From Saprospiraceae bacterium (lineage in GTDB: Bacteria; Bacteroidota; Bacteroidia; Chitinophagales; Saprospiraceae), in contig JAEUUO010000007.1 of NCBI GenBank assembly GCA_016787575.1, positions 124,001-188,000 of the forward strand: DNA of 64,000 nucleotides, read 5' to 3'. Made by a program: the position numbers and the translations under genes. A model generated the notes under the pieces. That model was not told the origin of the DNA. It saw nothing but the letters and a program-made list of their open reading frames with translations, and made no database searches. This document shows positions 60,859-64,000 of the stretch, piece by piece (the first letter of the stretch is position 1; every line of letters begins with the position of its first letter).

Positions 60859-62238
60859 ATGAAACATTTTTTAATCGGAGCCTTTAGTTTTTTTTTATTT
60901 TTCAATTCATTACAATCACAAAAAAGTTTCAACCTAAAAGAAGCTATTGACTATGCAAAAGTCAACAATCACAACCTCAATATCCAAAAACTGAATGTTC
61001 AGGATGTAGAAGGTCAATTGAAAGAATATTATGCAATTGGATTACCCAAATTGTCAGGATCTGTTTCTTACAATTATTTTTTAAAATTGCCCACCAGTAT
61101 TTTCCCAAATTTTATTAGTCCGGCGATATACGATGTTTTATTTGATGAAAATTTGTTGCCAAGAAGAGACATTGATGCCGGTCCAGGAGTTCCTGTTCAA
61201 TTTGGAACTAAAAACAATCTAACTGCTGGATTGGAATTTTCAACTTTGTTGTTTGATGGCTCCTTTTTTGTAGGATTGAAAGCACAACGCCTGTATAAGG
61301 ATTTAATTATTAAACAAATCAATCAAACAGAATCTGAAATCAAATATCAGGTAACAAAAGCCTATTTGGGGGCGCTTGCCATTCAGGAAAATTTAATCAT
61401 TCTCAATAAAAATATTTCCAATTTACAAAAGGTAAATTCTGACCTGAATGAATTTTACAAATCCGGCTTGATTGAAAAATTAGATGTGGATCGTACTGAA
61501 TTGTCATTGCAAAATCTGAATACAGAAAAAGAAAAATTGCAACGACTTGCAAATATCACCCTGAATGTATTAAAATTTCAAATTAATTATCCATTTGATC
61601 AAGAACTTCTATTGAGTGATAAATTAGCGGATCTTTTAAATACTTCCTATGTAGAAATCATGGATCCTTCCATTCAATTAAATTACAATGCAAGGCCGGA
61701 ATATCCTGTAATATTGCAAGGACTTCAACTGGCAGAGATCAATGTAAAACGGTACAAAACAGCCTATTTGCCGTCTTTGTACGGATTTGCCAGTTTTCAG
61801 GAAAGTTTACAACGCAATAAATTATTTGATTCTAAAGACAATGATTGGTTTCCTACAAGTTTGGTTGGATTGAATTTAAGTGTTCCCATATTTGATGGTT
61901 TTGATAAGAAAGGAAAAATAATTCGTGCAAAAATGCTCTTGGACAAAACCAAATTGCAACAAAAACAATTTGAAAGTGCAGCCCAACTTGAATTTCAAAA
62001 TGCTAAGATTCAATACCTGAATGCAAACGCAACAATTGAATCCAGAAAAAAAACCATCGCATTGGCAGAAAGTATCTATAACACTGCTAAAATTAAATTT
62101 AAAGAAGGAGTTGGCTCTAGTTTAGAAGTGAGCAATGCCGAACGAGATCTCTATCAAGCTCAAGCTAATTTACTGGATGCACAAATCAATTTAATCCAAG
62201 CAAAGGTAGATTTGGATAAGAGTATGGGAAAGATATGA
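60859..62238 (+). CDS. TolC-family outer-membrane efflux protein
   Basis: The ATG at 60859 gives the signal peptide MKHFLIGAFSFFLFFNSLQS; the longer frame has 26 unlikely residues. The 459-residue product is a TolC-type trimeric channel monomer: FNLKEAIDYAKVNNHNLNIQ near the start, then SVPIFDGFDKKGKI and AKIKFKEGVGSSLEVSNAERDLYQAQANLLDAQ in the last third. It usually works with an RND pump and adaptor, which are not seen downstream; the next gene is pdxH. Confidence 0.9.
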   Translation: MKHFLIGAFSFFLFFNSLQSQKSFNLKEAIDYAKVNNHNLNIQKLNVQDVEGQLKEYYAIGLPKLSGSVSYNYFLKLPTSIFPNFISPAIYDVLFDENLLPRRDIDAGPGVPVQFGTKNNLTAGLEFSTLLFDGSFFVGLKAQRLYKDLIIKQINQTESEIKYQVTKAYLGALAIQENLIILNKNISNLQKVNSDLNEFYKSGLIEKLDVDRTELSLQNLNTEKEKLQRLANITLNVLKFQINYPFDQELLLSDKLADLLNTSYVEIMDPSIQLNYNARPEYPVILQGLQLAEINVKRYKTAYLPSLYGFASFQESLQRNKLFDSKDNDWFPTSLVGLNLSVPIFDGFDKKGKIIRAKMLLDKTKLQQKQFESAAQLEFQNAKIQYLNANATIESRKKTIALAESIYNTAKIKFKEGVGSSLEVSNAERDLYQAQANLLDAQINLIQAKVDLDKSMGKI

Positions 62239-62254
62239 TCAATTAAGTATTAGA

Positions 62255-62391
62255 AATTAAAAATTAAGAATTAAATGTTGAGGATAATTTTTAATTCTGT
62301 TACAGTTTTAAAAATAAATTCAAATTAATAAATTTGTTATATATCCTAATTTTTAATTCTTAATTTTTAATTCTTAATTTTTAATTCTTAA
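62255..62391. repeat. Inverted AATTAAAAATTAAGAATTAA element before pdxH
   Basis: The left arm (62255-62274) and three tandem 14-bp units TTTTTAATTCTTAA (62350-62391) are reverse complements around a 75-bp centre. The last unit ends 7 bp before the pdxH ATG, so the repeat sits where a ribosome-binding site would be. A sister element follows pdxH (63027-63191). Confidence 0.88.
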
Positions 62392-62398
62392 TTAAATT

Positions 62399-63022
62399 AT
62401 GGATCCATTGCGCAAAGAGTACCGACATTCCACCTTAGAATTTAATCAATTGTTATTGAATCCGGTGGATCAGTTTTCAGTATGGTTTGAAGAAGTTGTG
62501 ACAAACCAACTTCCAGATGGAAATGCGATGGTATTATCTACTGTAGCAGAAAATGGGAAGCCCTCTTCGCGAGTTGTTTTGCTTAAGCAGGTGGAACATG
62601 GGCATTTTTATTTTTTTACCAATTACAACAGTCGGAAAGGAAAGCAACTAGCTCAAAATCCCAATGCTTGTTTGTTATTTTTCTGGAAAGAATTTGAACG
62701 CCAGGTACGCATCGAAGGTCTTATCGAAAAAATCAGTCCGGAAAAATCCGAATTGTATTTTAAATCCCGACCTTTTTTTAGTCAAATTGGAGCCATTGTT
62801 TCACCACAAAGTGAATTGATTCAGCATCGCGATGAATTGGAAATGGCCATTAAATTTTTTGAAGAAAATCCGGATAAAGTGCAACGACCCGATCATTGGG
62901 GCGGTTATAAATTAATTCCTGATTATTTTGAATTCTGGCAAGGCAGAGAAAATCGTTTGCACGATCGTTTTCAATACCGTTTGGAAGCTGGTATTTGGAC
63001 AATCGGATGTTTGGCACCGTGA
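62399..63022 (+). CDS. pdxH: Pyridoxamine 5'-phosphate oxidase
   Basis: This 207-residue FMN enzyme makes pyridoxal phosphate. It has the N-terminal MDPLRKEYRHSTLE, NAMVLSTVAENGKPSSRVVLLKQV, FFTNYNSRKGKQL, FWKEFERQVRIEGLIEK and RPDHWGGYKLIPDYFEFWQGRENRLHDRFQY, all standard PdxH motifs. Complete length. It lies between two copies of an inverted-repeat element and has no operon partner. Confidence 0.95.
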   Translation: MDPLRKEYRHSTLEFNQLLLNPVDQFSVWFEEVVTNQLPDGNAMVLSTVAENGKPSSRVVLLKQVEHGHFYFFTNYNSRKGKQLAQNPNACLLFFWKEFERQVRIEGLIEKISPEKSELYFKSRPFFSQIGAIVSPQSELIQHRDELEMAIKFFEENPDKVQRPDHWGGYKLIPDYFEFWQGRENRLHDRFQYRLEAGIWTIGCLAP

Positions 63023-63026
63023 AGAC

Positions 63027-63191
63027 AATTAAAAATTAAGAATTAAGAATTAAAAATTTATTGGCCTATGTGGTTTATACATTTCTTTTTTGAATTGAGC
63101 AATTAATTCCAACCCTAAGAAATATTATCATAAAAACGATCAAGTACTTCTAAAATTCCAATTCTTAATTCTTAATTCTTAATTTTTAATT
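63027..63191. repeat. Second inverted AATTAAGAATTAA element, after pdxH
   Basis: The left arm (63027-63060) holds AATTAAAAATTAAGAATTAA variants and the right arm (63160-63191) AATTCTTAATTCTTAATTC variants; they pair around a 99-bp centre that differs from the one before pdxH. It lies 5 bp past the pdxH stop. The rest of the 63023-63327 gap (305 bp) shows no gene. Confidence 0.85.
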
Positions 63192-63327
63192 TTTATTGAT
63201 TATTGCCATTTTGTCTTAAATAATTGGTCTTTTTGTCACTTAATTCGGCCTTTCTCTGAATGGCATGGGTGTTGACTATAAAAATACGGTGGTTTTGCAG
63301 CCAATAAATAACAACGAATTATACATT

Positions 63328-64000
63328 ATGAATTTTAATAATATAATATTTGACTCCAAACTTCAGGACGATGAGGAATTGCTTCCTTTTGTAGCGGTAG
63401 CGGAGGATGAAGAACCTGTCAGGGAAGATAAATACGGTGAGGTATTGCCGGTAATGCCTCTAAAAAATACTGTTTTATTTCCAGGGGTAATCATTCCGAT
63501 TACGGTGGGACGCGATAAATCGATTCGCGCACTCGCTAAATCTCAGGAAACCGATAAATACATTGCAGTTTTAACTCAACTCGATCATCGTACAGAAGAT
63601 CCGGGATTTAAGGATTTGTATCAAACGGGAACGGTTGCCCGCATTGTAAAACTACTAAAAATGCCTGATGGTGGACATACAGTTATTTTACAAGGAAGAA
63701 AACGAATTCAAATCAGTGAGTGGACAAAAGAAGAACCTTATCTGGAAGCACGTATTGCAAAGAAAGAACATACAACAAGTTCGAAAAATTTGGAATACCA
63801 GGCAATGATCAGTTCGATTCAGGAAAAATCCAGAAAAATTATTGAATTGTCTCCTCAAATTCCAAACGAAGCACAACTGCTTCTAAAAAATATAAACAAC
63901 GACCGATTCTTGTTGCATTTTATTTCTTCCAATTTAAACATTCCAATCGAACAAAAACAAGAACTATTGGAAATGGATGATTTGCATAAAAAAGCAGAAA
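63328..64000 (+). CDS. lon: Lon protease, N-terminal part (runs off the window)
   Basis: The frame from the ATG at 63328 stays open to the window end (224 codons). It encodes the Lon substrate-binding N-domain: LPVMPLKNTVLFPGVIIPITVGRDKSI, LDHRTEDPGFKDLYQTGTVARIV, ILQGRKRIQI and the start of the linker helices (ISSIQEKSRKIIEL, then SSNLNIPIEQKQELLEM). The ATPase and Ser-Lys protease parts lie beyond the window. Lon degrades misfolded and regulatory proteins. Confidence 0.94.
   Translation, partial: MNFNNIIFDSKLQDDEELLPFVAVAEDEEPVREDKYGEVLPVMPLKNTVLFPGVIIPITVGRDKSIRALAKSQETDKYIAVLTQLDHRTEDPGFKDLYQTGTVARIVKLLKMPDGGHTVILQGRKRIQISEWTKEEPYLEARIAKKEHTTSSKNLEYQAMISSIQEKSRKIIELSPQIPNEAQLLLKNINNDRFLLHFISSNLNIPIEQKQELLEMDDLHKKAE

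Noticed and set aside
62350..62391. CRISPR or variable-number repeat array
   Set aside because: Three 14-bp units without spacers; better described as one arm of an inverted-repeat element.

Overview
The window is AT-rich and reads as a chromosomal piece of a Bacteroidota genome, probably Saprospirales/Saprospiraceae; the family-level placement is an inference. The evidence is several secreted proteins with type IX secretion (T9SS) C-terminal sorting domains (type A and one type B/gliding-motility type), SusC-like TonB receptors with N-terminal carboxypeptidase-regulatory domains, an exbB-exbD-exbD-tonB operon, DUF4292 next to an EnvC-like M23 protein, and promoters of the TTG-N19-TAnnTTTG type, best seen before the tRNA-Leu gene. 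No phage, integrase, transposase or CRISPR array is visible.

Layout. 1-3.5 kb: an operon for a membrane iron-sulfur/NrfD quinone oxidoreductase module with a tiny Tat-like protein and a tethered periplasmic protein, but no visible catalytic subunit. 3.7-9.6 kb: accA, dapA, a lone winged-helix protein, an LpxH-like phosphoesterase, an alkaline-phosphatase-fold protein and a GNAT protein of the glycine/ornithine-lipid type. 9.8-16.3 kb: a TonB receptor and a duplicated beta-helix T9SS protein. 16.6-22.2 kb: a giant T9SS type-B protein. 22.2-25.9 kb: a proline iminopeptidase-like lipoprotein, an ECF sigma/cupin pair, and an arsR-arsM arsenic unit with matching operators. 26-30.8 kb: acpP-fabF-rnc with a SWIM-associated-like protein downstream, and divergent pyk. 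30.8-34.5 kb: an overlapping TPR-DUF4292-EnvC operon. 34.5-42.7 kb: an Omp28-like T9SS protein, rmuC, the TonB energising operon ending in a previously uncalled 56-residue membrane protein, and an OmpA-type lipoprotein. 43-48.9 kb: small housekeeping and membrane genes, tRNA-Leu, yidD, and intergenic DNA full of short repeats. 49.3-60.7 kb: another Omp28-like protein, an amino-acid permease, a second TonB receptor diverging from a Cys-rich beta-helix lipoprotein, a PA-domain T9SS protein, and an epimerase/cytochrome c pair. 60.9-64 kb: a TolC-like protein, pdxH between two inverted-repeat elements, and the 5' part of lon.

Most of the window is a cell-envelope programme: proteins exported by T9SS, outer-membrane receptors energised by the local TonB/Exb operon, lipoproteins and lipid genes, interleaved with core metabolism. 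The items most worth a second look are: the shared N-terminal module of the first two genes; the GNAT protein whose acyltransferase half looks decayed; the SWIM-less SWIM-associated protein; the small gene coupled to tonB; a possible minus-strand structured RNA at 46.6-46.8 kb; the Cys-rich lipoprotein; and three families of intergenic inverted repeats.
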